Part shown: piece after piece, positions 21,966 through 31,368 of the stretch
Layout: each line of letters begins with the position of its first letter
Numbering within the stretch: the first letter of the stretch is position 1
Assembly: GCA_003250355.1 (NCBI GenBank)
Contig: QKGS01000083.1
Span: forward strand, 1-37,914
Direction: 5' to 3'
DNA from: Bacteroidota bacterium
GTDB taxonomy: Bacteria > Bacteroidota > Bacteroidia > Bacteroidales > SZUA-534
DNA length: 37,914 bases
Made by a program: the position numbers and the translations under genes
The notes under the pieces: model-generated
Databases searched by the model: none
Seen by the model: the letters and a program-made list of their open reading frames with translations, nothing else
Told to the model about the DNA's origin: nothing

Positions 21966-23309
21966 GGTTTTTAAGTGTATTTTTACCGATGTGCCAACCC
22001 CTTCAATGCTGGATATTTTTATATTGCCATTAATATGCGATATTAGGGTATGGCTTAAATTTAGCCCCAGCCCGGTTCCTTTCTCTCCATTAGTTCCAAA
22101 AGTTGACGATATATTTTCGCCTTTAGTCAGTTCTATTATTTTTTCCTTCGGAATACCAACACCGTAGTCGCGTACTTCAATATATGTATCATTAACGCTA
22201 TTGTACGTATTTACCTCAATTTTTGCCCCTTCGTTCGAGAATTTTACTGCATTCGATATTAGGTTTCTTAATACAAGTGAAAGTATATTGGCATCACTTT
22301 TTATAGAGTTTAGTGTCGAATTGTTTATCTCTATTGATATCCCCTTATTTTCGGCTATTGGCGACATTTGGTTTAAAAGGTTATTTAAAAATGAATCAAT
22401 ATTAATATCATTTATATTTGGCGATATTGCATTCATTTGCGACCTAAGCCATATCATTAACTCTTCGAATATCGAAAGTGCATCACTCGACGAATCGTGT
22501 ATTGCGTCAAGCATTTTATCCATCATGCCGGCATCAACCGAATCTTTCGACGATTTAAGAAACGATGTTAACCCGGTAAGTGACGACATCATGTTTTTTA
22601 AGTCGTGCGAAACTATTCCAAACAACTTGTATTTTTGTAAATGAGCCTCCTTCAGATGAATATTCACTAGAAATGTTCTTGCTTTTATATTTCTAATATG
22701 TCTCCTTATTATGATACTGGCTGATGTAGCCAGTAAAAACCAAATATTTACATCGATATATCCGGCATTTGTTGCCGATAACTCTTTAAGGTTGAAGAAG
22801 TTTATGTTGAATGCAATTAAAGTAATTAAAGTAAATACAACAGCTACTACCCCCGAAAGGTTGAATACCAGCAATGTAGCAAGGTTTAGTGCTGCAAGTC
22901 CTGCCATTATATGAAATATTTGTTGCGGATATGAACTCATTAGAATTGTTTCTGCAAGCAGGAAAAAAGTAAACACCGAGATATTTAAAATGTGAGTAAA
23001 GTAGCTCACCTTTTTAGTATTGCTTTTGAAATAATATATTGTAAATAAAATAATTAGTAGTGCGGTAATACATTTAAGTATAGATATCTCTATAATTGTA
23101 GCCTGTTCTTCTATTGCAAACAGGTCGTATACACCAAATAATAGTATAGTTAATAACCCTATAATATTAGCATACTTTAGAAATGAGGTTGTTTCTTGAA
23201 GTTTATCTTCGTTAAACTTCTCTTTTTGTTCTTTAGTAAGAATTTTCAGATAATTCTTGTTTTTTCTTTCTGTACTTAACATTTCAGTACTATTTTTATA
23301 CCCTTTCAC
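21960..23309 (-). CDS. membrane sensor histidine kinase
   Basis: The 449-residue kinase has about six membrane helices between residues 46 and 202, a short coiled linker, and a DHp segment LFGIVSHDLKNMMSSLTGL with His235. The ATPase domain boxes are LRNLISNAVKFSNEG, VRDYGVGIP and KGTGLGLNLSH. The integral-membrane sensor shows no extracytoplasmic loop of size, so it probably senses within the membrane or monitors it. No response regulator is adjacent. The gene converges on the propeller kinase. Their last six bases are shared, and the palindrome CTATAG supplies Leu-stop to both. It diverges from uvrA. Met10 is an alternative start. Confidence 0.92.
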   Translation of the reverse strand: MKGYKNSTEMLSTERKNKNYLKILTKEQKEKFNEDKLQETTSFLKYANIIGLLTILLFGVYDLFAIEEQATIIEISILKCITALLIILFTIYYFKSNTKKVSYFTHILNISVFTFFLLAETILMSSYPQQIFHIMAGLAALNLATLLVFNLSGVVAVVFTLITLIAFNINFFNLKELSATNAGYIDVNIWFLLATSASIIIRRHIRNIKARTFLVNIHLKEAHLQKYKLFGIVSHDLKNMMSSLTGLTSFLKSSKDSVDAGMMDKMLDAIHDSSSDALSIFEELMIWLRSQMNAISPNINDINIDSFLNNLLNQMSPIAENKGISIEINNSTLNSIKSDANILSLVLRNLISNAVKFSNEGAKIEVNTYNSVNDTYIEVRDYGVGIPKEKIIELTKGENISSTFGTNGEKGTGLGLNLSHTLISHINGNIKISSIEGVGTSVKIHLKTL

Positions 23310-23431
23310 ATATAAACGTTATTGAGTTACAGAAAGTTTCATGTTTATATATTAGCAAGTCATATAATATTATGATTGCCAACAGTTCAACAAAACCACA
23401 AATAAAACTGTATAAAGTAAAGAATACTAGA

Positions 23432-23439
23432 TATATTTG
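23432..23439 (+). promoter_or_regulatory. -7 box of uvrA
   Basis: TATATTTG followed by C matches TAnnTTTG and lies 25 bases before the uvrA ATG. The region 19 bases upstream reads TGTA, a poor -33. No SOS-type LexA palindrome is evident. Confidence 0.5.
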
Positions 23440-23464
23440 CATTTTGAACCATAAATACTTTTAA

Positions 23465-26320
23465 ATGAGTAGGGAGTCAACTTTTGAACCATATATTGAA
23501 AATGATGAGCAGGTGTGTGTGTACGGTGCAAGAGTACATAATCTGAAAAATATTGATGTAGTAATACCGCGCAATAAGCTAACCGTAATTACAGGGCTTA
23601 GCGGTAGCGGAAAGTCGTCGTTGGCATTCGATACCATTTATGCCGAAGGTCAGCGTAGGTATATCGAAACTTTTTCGGCTTACGCACGTCAGTTTCTTGG
23701 AAGTATGGAACGCCCCGATGTTGATAAAATTACCGGACTCAGCCCCGTAATATCAATAGAGCAAAAAACTACAGGAAAGAACCCCCGTTCTACTGTTGGT
23801 ACTATTACCGAAATATATGACTTTCTCCGTTTATTGTATGCCCGTGCAGGTGAGGCTATTTCATACAATACCGGTGAGAAAATGGTGAAATATACCGATG
23901 AGCAAATTACCAATATACTAATAGAAAAACTAAACGGTAAAAAAGTATATATACTTGCACCTTTGGTTAAAGGGCGTAAGGGGCATTATAAAGAATTGTT
24001 TGAGCAGCTTATAAAAAAAGGATTCTTGCGAGCCCGTATCAATGGCGAATTAAAAGATTTAATGCCGGGAATGCGCCTCGACAGATATAAAACCCATAAT
24101 ATTGAAGCAGTTATTGACAGGCTTATAATTGAGGAAAATGACCGTAAACGCATAAGGGAATCGCTTGAGCTTGCTATGAAACAAGGTGGTGGTGTTACTA
24201 TGGTTCTCGATGCCGAAACCAACGATATTCACTTTTTTAGCCAAATGCTAATGTGTCCTACTACCGGTATTTCATACAATGAGCCGGCTCCTCATTCATT
24301 CTCGTTTAATTCGCCGGTGGGAGCGTGCCCCAAATGTAAAGGACTGGGAATAGTTAACGAAATAGACATAGATAAGGTAATACCCGATAAAAATGCAAGT
24401 ATAAAAAAAGGGGGTATTCTACCTTTGGGTAAATATAAACCAAGCCTTATTTTTTGGCAGCTCGACGCTATTGCCGATAAATATAAATTCGACCTTGCCA
24501 AACCAATTAAGGATATTCCTCACGAAGCTCTCGATATTATAATGAACGGTTCCGACGAACCTTTGAAATTGAAAAACACCCCACTGGGTATATCATCTAA
24601 TTATTTGCTCACCTTTGGTGGAATAATAAATTTTCTGAACTCCGATACCGGCGATGATATAAGCCCTGCTGTAAGTTCTAAAGCTCAAAATTATATTAAA
24701 GAAATTGATTGCCCTGAATGTAACGGCGACAGACTTAAAAAAGAGGCGTTGTATTTTAAAATAGCCGATAAAAATATTGCCGAACTTGCCCGTATGGATG
24801 TTGAGCAGCTTTATCAATGGCTTGCAGGTATAGAAGATAGAATGACGGGTAGGCAAAAAACTATTGCTGTTGAAATATTAAAAGAGATACGTTCCCGATT
24901 AACATTCTTGTTGCAGGTAGGATTAAATTATTTGTCGCTCAATCGTAGCTCCAAAACACTTTCGGGTGGTGAAAGCCAGCGTATTAGGCTGGCTACGCAA
25001 ATAGGTTCGCAACTTGTAAATGTGCTTTATATACTCGATGAACCAAGTATTGGTCTGCACCAACGCGATAACCGACGACTCATAAATTCATTGCACCAAT
25101 TGCGCGATACAGGAAACTCTGTTATTGTTGTTGAACACGATAAGGATATGATTCTTGAAGCCGACCATGTTGTCGATATTGGTCCGTTTGCAGGGCGTAA
25201 CGGTGGAAAAATAATAGCTCACGGCACACCTCAAAATATTCTTGACTCTTGCTCGTTAACAGCCGAATACATGAATGGACGCAAGAAAATTGAAGTGCCT
25301 CAGGTGAGACGAAAAGGAAACGGCAAGTGCATAATATTAAAAGGTGCATCGGGGCATAATCTTAAAAATGTCGATTTAAAAATACCTTTAGGAAAATTTG
25401 TTTGTATTACAGGCGTGTCGGGTAGTGGCAAATCATCGTTAATAAACGGTACTCTGCACCCAATATTGAATCGTCACTTCTTTAATGCTGTTAAAGCTCC
25501 GTTGCCTTATAAATCAATATCGGGCATTGAACATATCGATAAAGTAATAGAAGTTAACCAATCGCCTATCGGGCGAACGCCTCGTAGTAATCCGTCTACT
25601 TATACCGGTGTTTTTTCTGAAATAAGAGAACTGTTTCAGAAATTGCCCGAGGCTCAAATACGCGGATATAAAGCAGGCCGATTCTCATTCAATGTTAAAG
25701 GGGGGCGTTGTGAAACCTGCAAGGGAGCCGGGGTACAAACTATTGAAATGAACTTTATGCCCGATGTGTATGTACACTGCAACGATTGTCACGGAAAACG
25801 TTACAATCGTGAAACACTCGAAGTGAGGTATAAAGGAAAATCAATATCCGATGTGCTCGATATGACAATAAACAGGGCTGTTGAGTTCTTTGAAAATGTA
25901 CCTAAAATTACTCAAAAACTTAAAGCATTGCAGGCTGTTGGATTAGGATACGTTACTCTTGGGCAGCCATCTACAACACTTAGTGGCGGAGAATCGCAAA
26001 GGGTAAAACTTGCAACCGAATTGTCGAAAAAAGATACCGGCAAAACACTCTATATACTCGACGAGCCTACTACCGGTCTCCATTTTGAAGATATCAGAGT
26101 GTTGCTTGGTGTTTTGTATAAACTAGTAGATAAGGGTAACTCAGTAATAGTAATAGAACATAACCTCGATGTAATTAAAGTTGCCGACCATATAATAGAT
26201 ATAGGCCCCGAAGGTGGAGTGGGAGGTGGTACTATTATTGCCCAGGGAACTCCTGAAGAAATAGCCGGACAAAACAATGGGTACACAGCTCCGTTTTTAG
26301 TTGAAGAGTTAAAGCATTAG
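23465..26320 (+). CDS. uvrA: excinuclease ABC subunit A
   Basis: UvrA is the damage-recognition ATPase of nucleotide excision repair; it loads UvrB at lesions. The 951-residue protein has two ABC modules: Walker [11 protein letters not shown] (about 43-52) and [10 protein letters not shown] (about 648-657), and signatures [17 protein letters not shown] and [17 protein letters not shown]. The UvrB-binding and insertion domains lie between. The second and third zinc-binding regions are present (CPECNGDR and CETCKGAG...CNDCHGKR). In the first, the family's CPxC is CPTT ([14 protein letters not shown]), so one of four cysteines is missing, followed by an intact CPKCKGLG. I believe this is shared by other Bacteroidota UvrA proteins. 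Length and order are otherwise normal, and the gene stands alone. Confidence 0.97.
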   Translation: MSRESTFEPYIENDEQVCVYGARVHNLKNIDVVIPRNKLTVITGLSGSGKSSLAFDTIYAEGQRRYIETFSAYARQFLGSMERPDVDKITGLSPVISIEQKTTGKNPRSTVGTITEIYDFLRLLYARAGEAISYNTGEKMVKYTDEQITNILIEKLNGKKVYILAPLVKGRKGHYKELFEQLIKKGFLRARINGELKDLMPGMRLDRYKTHNIEAVIDRLIIEENDRKRIRESLELAMKQGGGVTMVLDAETNDIHFFSQMLMCPTTGISYNEPAPHSFSFNSPVGACPKCKGLGIVNEIDIDKVIPDKNASIKKGGILPLGKYKPSLIFWQLDAIADKYKFDLAKPIKDIPHEALDIIMNGSDEPLKLKNTPLGISSNYLLTFGGIINFLNSDTGDDISPAVSSKAQNYIKEIDCPECNGDRLKKEALYFKIADKNIAELARMDVEQLYQWLAGIEDRMTGRQKTIAVEILKEIRSRLTFLLQVGLNYLSLNRSSKTLSGGESQRIRLATQIGSQLVNVLYILDEPSIGLHQRDNRRLINSLHQLRDTGNSVIVVEHDKDMILEADHVVDIGPFAGRNGGKIIAHGTPQNILDSCSLTAEYMNGRKKIEVPQVRRKGNGKCIILKGASGHNLKNVDLKIPLGKFVCITGVSGSGKSSLINGTLHPILNRHFFNAVKAPLPYKSISGIEHIDKVIEVNQSPIGRTPRSNPSTYTGVFSEIRELFQKLPEAQIRGYKAGRFSFNVKGGRCETCKGAGVQTIEMNFMPDVYVHCNDCHGKRYNRETLEVRYKGKSISDVLDMTINRAVEFFENVPKITQKLKALQAVGLGYVTLGQPSTTLSGGESQRVKLATELSKKDTGKTLYILDEPTTGLHFEDIRVLLGVLYKLVDKGNSVIVIEHNLDVIKVADHIIDIGPEGGVGGGTIIAQGTPEEIAGQNNGYTAPFLVEELKH

Positions 26321-26346
26321 TATCAGTAAATATTTGCTAATATTTA

Positions 26347-26354
26347 TATATTTG
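26347..26354 (+). promoter_or_regulatory. -7 box of the glycosyltransferase operon
   Basis: TATATTTG followed by CCGC is a perfect -7 element, but no TTTG lies 19 bases upstream. If used, the leader would be about 200 bases and would contain the dispersed repeat at 26495-26573. Confidence 0.4.
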
Positions 26355-26494
26355 CCGCTATATGTTAAAGTTCAGTTTTGTTCATGTTGTTTAAACCCGA
26401 ACCATGCAATAGAATTGAAATAATGAGGGTAAATAGAAGCAATACAGATGGTTAATGGAAAACATCAATTAACTATCTGGGTTCAGCCCGCTCT

Positions 26495-26573
26495 AATGCG
26501 TTGCATTAGAAAGGTGTTGATTAATAATTGATTAATGATAATCTTGAAAATCTAATGAATAATGCGGGTTAAA
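26495..26573 (-). repeat. dispersed intergenic repeat, copy B (overlaps a start codon)
   Basis: Read on the minus strand, this matches copy A at 608-684. It opens TTTAACCCGC, shares ATTAGAT, ATCAATTA and TAATCA blocks in order, and ends with the identical 20 bases CCTTTCTAATGCAACGCATT. A perfect hairpin, CTAATGC-GTT-GCATTAG, lies at its end. The start codon of the next gene (26562) falls inside the repeat, which may have supplied that ATG. Confidence 0.7.
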
Positions 26574-28034
26574 ATTAACCACAAATTAAAAATCGCCCTT
26601 CCGGTTGCATTACTGCTCTTGGGAGTATTATACATATATTCGTTCTTGTTTCATTCCGACGGCGATGAGGCAATATTGGCCGAGCAAGCTCAAATGCTTG
26701 TGCGCAATGGTTTTGTGAGTTCTCCTATGTTTGAGGGAATAGGACAGGGATGGGAAATTATTCAGCTTCATTATCATAAATTTTTTATTTGGCTTGGAGC
26801 CTTGGTGTATTCTGTTTTTGGAGCTTCGTTTTACGCATTTCGCTTTTTGTCAGTTTTGTTTTTTGGCGGAGTTATATTGTTGGTTTATTATATCATGAAA
26901 GTAAATAAAACCACTTTTGTAAATATCCTCTCTTTTCTCGTTTTGCTATTGTCTAATTATGTGTTCTTTCGATACGGATTAATATATCGACCCGAAATTG
27001 CAGTTATGTTTTTTGCTCTTCTTACATTTTATCTTTTACAGAAATGGAAAAATAATAACCGCATCTGTTTTTTATTGATAGCTGCAGTATCGGCAGGCTT
27101 GGGAGCATTGTCTCATTTGAATGGATTAAGTATTTGTTTGGCAGGTGTTGTTCTTTTATTTTTTTCAAAAAAGTATATACAGGCAATTTCGTTCGGTGCA
27201 GTTAGTGGTTTTGTTTCCTTGTTTTATTTCATCGACATAAATAGCCGTGAAAAAATAAATATATTTTTAAAACAATTCAGCAACGACCCCAACCTCGATG
27301 CTGTTGATTTAAGCTATTTGGGGCCATTGGTAAAATTGGCCAATGAACATATGCGATACTTTTGGAATGCCGAAGTAGCAGTATTCTCAGTATTACTTAT
27401 TTTTGTAACCATATTCGCATTCAAATATTTGTGGAACAATCATAAAGATATTATCGTGTTTTCACTAACACTGGCAGTGGGGCTTGGTGCTGTATCGCAG
27501 GGTAAAACCATTAAATATGGACTTATGATTTTACCTTTTTATATCATCATAGTATTATATGGTATTGAAAATATTATTCATAATTCAAAAAAGTATTTGC
27601 GAGTAACTCTTTTTGTAATTGTAGCTGTTTATTTGGGGGTTAATATTTACGCAAGTGTAAAAATGGCAGGGCGGTTTTATCCCGTTCAAAGCAGGTCTGA
27701 GTTTATTGCAACATATATGCCTAATAAAAATGTCCGTATTTATGCTCCGGCATATTTTTTCTTCAAACAGGGTGAAAACTATAAGTTGTCGCACCCAATA
27801 GTGTACGATGTACTTACTCAAAACTATCTCGATAATCCTGAGCAATCTGCCGAATCATTTTATGAATTTTATTACCGGCTAAATACAGAATATATTATAC
27901 TCGACTCATTGGCAATGCCACAGGGTAGGGGCGAATTAACTAAATACAGCAGTTTGCACATGAACGATACATTATATAATTATAAAGTGTGTCAGGAGTT
28001 CGACACATGGAAACTGTTGCAAAAAAACAATTAA
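26562..28034 (+). CDS. GT-C membrane glycosyltransferase (GT39/ArnT-like)
   Basis: The 490-residue protein starts with one membrane helix, followed at once by FHSDGDEAILAEQAQ, the acidic catalytic loop of GT39/ArnT-type enzymes that transfer a sugar from a polyprenyl-phosphate donor on the periplasmic side. About ten further hydrophobic helices follow, and a soluble C-terminal domain of about 110 residues. Typical PMT features such as HYHKFFIWLGALVYSVFG are present. Acceptor unknown. It begins an operon whose GT2 member could make its polyprenyl-phosphate-sugar donor. The stop overlaps the next start by one base (TAATG), so translation is coupled. The annotated ATG lies in repeat copy B, and no better start follows before the first helix. 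Confidence 0.85.
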   Translation: MRVKINHKLKIALPVALLLLGVLYIYSFLFHSDGDEAILAEQAQMLVRNGFVSSPMFEGIGQGWEIIQLHYHKFFIWLGALVYSVFGASFYAFRFLSVLFFGGVILLVYYIMKVNKTTFVNILSFLVLLLSNYVFFRYGLIYRPEIAVMFFALLTFYLLQKWKNNNRICFLLIAAVSAGLGALSHLNGLSICLAGVVLLFFSKKYIQAISFGAVSGFVSLFYFIDINSREKINIFLKQFSNDPNLDAVDLSYLGPLVKLANEHMRYFWNAEVAVFSVLLIFVTIFAFKYLWNNHKDIIVFSLTLAVGLGAVSQGKTIKYGLMILPFYIIIVLYGIENIIHNSKKYLRVTLFVIVAVYLGVNIYASVKMAGRFYPVQSRSEFIATYMPNKNVRIYAPAYFFFKQGENYKLSHPIVYDVLTQNYLDNPEQSAESFYEFYYRLNTEYIILDSLAMPQGRGELTKYSSLHMNDTLYNYKVCQEFDTWKLLQKNN

Positions 28035-28816
28035 TGGATTTAATAGAAAAGCAAACCGAAAATCAGGCACGTCACCCATGGGAAGTTGCTCGATTTAAAA
28101 TATTAAATAAAATATTCCGGCGTAATGCATCTTTTAGTAGAGCCGACACATTTACCGTACTTGATATTGGCTGTGGCGATACCTATATTGCAAATGCTTT
28201 TTTAAATATTTATCCCAATGTAAAGTATTATGCTGTCGATACTGCATTTACTTCAAACATGATAACTGAATATAATTCAAAATTCAAAAATATAGGCAAA
28301 GAAATATATTTATATAACAATTTAAGTGATATAAATAATAATGTCTCTGCCGATGTCGTTTTTCTTTTCGATGTGATTGAACATATTGATAATGAAATAG
28401 CTTTTTTGAAGCAATTGAAAAATAATGCTCTGATAAAAGAATCTGCTGATCTTTATATAACAGTACCGGCTTTCAATAGCTTATTTTCATCACACGATAT
28501 TTTTTTGAAACATTTCCGACGTTATAATGCTGGCGAATTGAAGCGAGTAATCTCAAATTCAGAATTGAAGTGTGTTGAACAGGGATACTTTTTCTTTTCT
28601 TTGTTAATTCCCCGATATTTGAATGTATTAAAGGAAAAGAATAATTCATCACTGAAGCATACCAAGGGTATTGGTGTTTGGAAATCAAAGGGGATTATCG
28701 ATAAAATAATTGTTGCCTGTTTTATGCTTGATTATTGTATTATGGTATTTTTTAAATTATTTGGTATTAAATTGCCCGGACTTTCAAATTATATTATATG
28801 CAAACAATCTGTATAG
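28034..28816 (+). CDS. class I SAM-dependent methyltransferase
   Basis: From the ATG at 28034 the product is 260 residues (MDLIEKQTENQARHPWEVAR). I chose this start because it overlaps the previous stop as TAATG. A longer frame opens at 27989 but would overlap the upstream gene by 46 bases. The SAM-binding fold is clear: VLDIGCGDTYIANAFL (motif I), an acidic end of strand 2 (YYAVDTAF), VVFLFDVIEHIDNE (motif IV with the usual EH) and LYITVPAFNSLFSSHD. Two hydrophobic segments in the C-terminal third (FFFSLLIPRYL and the helix near ACFMLDYCIMVFF) suggest membrane association, as in methyltransferases acting on lipid-linked substrates. It sits between two glycosyltransferases, so a glycan or lipid carrier is the likely substrate. 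That is inferred from context. Confidence 0.88.
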   Translation: MDLIEKQTENQARHPWEVARFKILNKIFRRNASFSRADTFTVLDIGCGDTYIANAFLNIYPNVKYYAVDTAFTSNMITEYNSKFKNIGKEIYLYNNLSDINNNVSADVVFLFDVIEHIDNEIAFLKQLKNNALIKESADLYITVPAFNSLFSSHDIFLKHFRRYNAGELKRVISNSELKCVEQGYFFFSLLIPRYLNVLKEKNNSSLKHTKGIGVWKSKGIIDKIIVACFMLDYCIMVFFKLFGIKLPGLSNYIICKQSV

Positions 28817-29541
28817 TTGTACCTTGTTATAATGAAGAAAATCGTTTGCCTGCAAACGATTTTGTTACATATTTCAAAAATAATGAAAGTGTATCGGTTT
28901 GCTTTGTTAATGATGGAAGTAGCGATAATACTTTATCGCTGCTAAAACATATTCAACAGCAAATAGGTAATAATTGTACTGTTGTTGATTTGCCGCAAAA
29001 CTCCGGTAAGGCAGAAGCAGTTCGTTTGGGGGTAATTGAAAACATAAATAAAGGGTTCGATTACATTGGTTTTTTCGATGCCGATTTAGCAACCCCACTC
29101 TCAGAAATCAGCTATTTTATTTCATTTTGCAACGGAAGTTTAACTAAAGATATTATTATAGGTTCCCGATTCAAGCGCCTTGGAGCTAATGTTAACAGAA
29201 AGCCGGCTAGACACTACATAGGGCGTGTTTTTTCAACACTGGCAAGTATGGTATTAAAGCTGCCTGTTTACGATACCCAATGTGGCGCAAAATTGTTTAG
29301 TAACAGTATCGCAAGTCAGATATTTAATAAGCCGTTTATATCAAAATGGCTATTCGATATTGAGTTGTTTTCAAGAGCTATTATATTGTATGGACGGCAA
29401 GCAATTAAAGAAACGGTAGTAGAAATACCATTAAACGAATGGGAAGATAAAGCCGGTTCTAAAATCAAAACCACATATTTTATTAAAGCACCACTCGATT
29501 TGTTAAGAATAAGAAACCATTATAAATACCAATTAAAATAG
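28798..29541 (+). CDS. GT2 glycosyltransferase, polyprenyl-phosphate sugar synthase-like (DPM1/ALG5 type)
   Basis: The 247-residue GT-A enzyme opens ICIVVPCYNEENRLP and has VNDGSSDNT, the DxD-type FFDADLATPLSEI, IIGSRF and a later YDTQCGAKLF. This set is typical of dolichyl-phosphate glucose/mannose synthase homologues, which transfer a sugar from UDP or GDP to a polyprenyl phosphate on the cytoplasmic face. It lacks C-terminal membrane helices, as many such enzymes do. The start overlaps the methyltransferase stop by 19 bases. In context it could make the lipid-linked donor used by the GT-C enzyme at the head of the operon. The exact sugar cannot be read from sequence. Confidence 0.9.
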   Translation: MQTICIVVPCYNEENRLPANDFVTYFKNNESVSVCFVNDGSSDNTLSLLKHIQQQIGNNCTVVDLPQNSGKAEAVRLGVIENINKGFDYIGFFDADLATPLSEISYFISFCNGSLTKDIIIGSRFKRLGANVNRKPARHYIGRVFSTLASMVLKLPVYDTQCGAKLFSNSIASQIFNKPFISKWLFDIELFSRAIILYGRQAIKETVVEIPLNEWEDKAGSKIKTTYFIKAPLDLLRIRNHYKYQLK

Positions 29542-29550
29542 ACCAAAATT

Positions 29551-31236
29551 ATGGCACCCGACAGAAGAATTTCAATGATTGAAATAATTTGTGTTAACAA
29601 TAACTTAAAAAAGAAATATCCACTGGGTACTACCTTATCGGAAATAGCAGAGGATATGAATTTTAATATGAAGTATAAAATTCTTGGAGCATTTGTAAAT
29701 AACAAGCTCAAAGAACTCACATATAATATATATAAGCCAAAAATGGTCGAATTTATCGACATAAGTCACCCCGATGGACAGCGTATGTATATTCGTTCGT
29801 TATCGTTTGTTTTGCAAAAAGCCGTATCGGAACTATACCCCGGATATAGACTCAATATACAGCACTCCATATCAAAAGGATACTACTGTAATGTAATAGG
29901 AAAAGACGAACCGTTGACAAATGAGGAAGTATTCGAAATAGGAAACCGTATGCGTGAAATTATTGATGCGAACATCACTTTTGAACGCGATGAAATACTA
30001 TCGTCGGAGGCTATTGAGCTTTTCAATGAATACGGATATTGTGAAAAAAGTCTTCTTCTGAAAACACGCCCGCAATTGTATACCTCGGTTTATAGACTTA
30101 ATGGTAGTTTCGACTATTTCTATGGTTTTTTACTCCCCTCAACCGGATATCTCGAAATATTTGACCTTGTTAAATATTACGACGGTATGTTGCTTATTCC
30201 GCCAAAAGCAGATTGTCCCGAGGAGTGCGAGGGTATTGTAATTCGCGATAAGCTGTTTGAAGTATTTCAGGAGTATACCAAGTGGGGCGAAATTCTTAAT
30301 GTAGCTTACTTGGGTAATATTAATGAAATGGTTGCCAAAAAGAAAGTAAGCGAACTTATTAAAATATCGGAGGCTCTACAGGAGAAAAAAATGGCTTACA
30401 TAGCCGACCAAATACTCGAACGTGACACTATGCCGCGCATTATTCTTATTGCAGGGCCATCATCGTCGGGTAAAACTACATTTGCCCAAAGACTTGCTAT
30501 ACAACTTAAGGTTGCAGGGCTTAGACCTGTTACCCTTTCACTCGATAACTATTTTGTGAACCGCGACGATACTCCCCGCGATGAAAAAGGTGATTATGAT
30601 TTTGAGTCAATTTACGCTTTAGATATCGAAACACTAAACAGCAACCTCAATAGTTTAATGGATGGTAAAGAAATAGAATTGCCAAAATTCTCTTTCATTG
30701 AAGGTAAAAGGTATTACGATGGCGATATGCTTAAAATAAGTCAAAAGTCAATAATTATTGCCGAAGGTATTCATGCTCTTACTCCGGAACTTACTAAGCA
30801 CATTTGCGATAGTTTGAAATTTAAAATATATGTATCGGCATTAACAACTCTTTCGCTCGATAATCATAATCGTATACCAACCAGCGATGTGCGACTAATT
30901 CGCCGTATGATTCGCGACTATAAGTACCGTGGTTATAGTGCACTCGATACTATTAACAGGTGGAATAGCGTTAGGCGGGGCGAGGAACATAATATATTCC
31001 CCTTTCAGGAAAATGCCGATGTAATGTTCAATACAGCAGTGCATTATGAACTTGGGGTGTTGAAACGATATGCAGAGCCAATACTGTCGGAGGTGCCTAA
31101 AAATAACGATGCATACAGAGAAGCTAATCGATTAAAAAAATTCCTTAGTTATATAGTTCCTATTCCCGATGAGGAAATACCTCCAACTTCAATTCTTAGA
31201 GAGTTTTTGGGCGGTAGCAGCTTCGATTATCATTAG
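29551..31236 (+). CDS. nucleoside kinase with N-terminal TGS and ThrRS-like domains
   Basis: The 561-residue protein joins a TGS domain (about 9-70, starting IEIICVNNN) and a region like the second additional domain of threonyl-tRNA synthetase (YIRSLSFVLQKAVSELYPGY). These lead into a uridine-kinase-like C-terminal half with the P-loop AGPSSSGKT (about 302-310), SLDNYFVNRDDTP, DFESIYALD and IIIAEGIHAL. The zinc-binding HxxxH of the ThrRS domain is not present, so editing is not expected. This architecture is known as 'nucleoside kinase' in Bacteroidota and Firmicutes. The physiological substrate is taken to be a pyrimidine nucleoside. Met9 (29575) is a likely alternative start. It follows the GT2 gene by 9 bases and closes the operon. 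Confidence 0.92.
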   Translation: MAPDRRISMIEIICVNNNLKKKYPLGTTLSEIAEDMNFNMKYKILGAFVNNKLKELTYNIYKPKMVEFIDISHPDGQRMYIRSLSFVLQKAVSELYPGYRLNIQHSISKGYYCNVIGKDEPLTNEEVFEIGNRMREIIDANITFERDEILSSEAIELFNEYGYCEKSLLLKTRPQLYTSVYRLNGSFDYFYGFLLPSTGYLEIFDLVKYYDGMLLIPPKADCPEECEGIVIRDKLFEVFQEYTKWGEILNVAYLGNINEMVAKKKVSELIKISEALQEKKMAYIADQILERDTMPRIILIAGPSSSGKTTFAQRLAIQLKVAGLRPVTLSLDNYFVNRDDTPRDEKGDYDFESIYALDIETLNSNLNSLMDGKEIELPKFSFIEGKRYYDGDMLKISQKSIIIAEGIHALTPELTKHICDSLKFKIYVSALTTLSLDNHNRIPTSDVRLIRRMIRDYKYRGYSALDTINRWNSVRRGEEHNIFPFQENADVMFNTAVHYELGVLKRYAEPILSEVPKNNDAYREANRLKKFLSYIVPIPDEEIPPTSILREFLGGSSFDYH

Positions 31237-31264
31237 AATACGTATACGAAACGGTTATTTATTA

Positions 31265-31297
31265 ACATTTTGTCAACAAAAGTTATTAACAAAATGT
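31265..31297. promoter_or_regulatory. inverted repeat upstream of the SPOR-like gene, candidate operator
   Basis: ACATTTTGT (31265-31273) is exactly inverted as ACAAAATGT (31289-31297), 15 bases apart, and TTATTAACA occurs directly repeated within it. It lies just upstream of the -33 box at 31304. A dimeric regulator site is plausible, but AT-rich sequence can produce such repeats by chance. Confidence 0.4.
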
Positions 31298-31303
31298 GAA
31301 TAG

Positions 31304-31334
31304 TTTGCGAATATTATGTTTTTAAGTATTTTAG
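31304..31334 (+). promoter_or_regulatory. promoter of the gene at 31369
   Basis: TTTG (31304-31307), 19 bases, then TATTTTAG (31327-31334) is one mismatch from the consensus TTTG-N19-TAnnTTTG. The start codon is 35 bases downstream. Confidence 0.65.
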
Positions 31335-31368
31335 CAAAAATGTATTTTAACGGTTTATAACAATTTAT

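Noticed and set aside
27989-28034. Longer N-terminus for the methyltransferase (start at 27989 or 28007)
   Set aside because: It would overlap the upstream gene by 28-46 bases and adds residues unlike the family start. The TAATG junction at 28032-28036 gives a better coupled start.
31257-31297. Replication origin or DnaA box cluster, because of repeated TTATTAACA
   Set aside because: The words match the DnaA box TTATCCACA poorly, only two occur, and neither dnaA nor dnaN is nearby. They fall in an ordinary promoter region.
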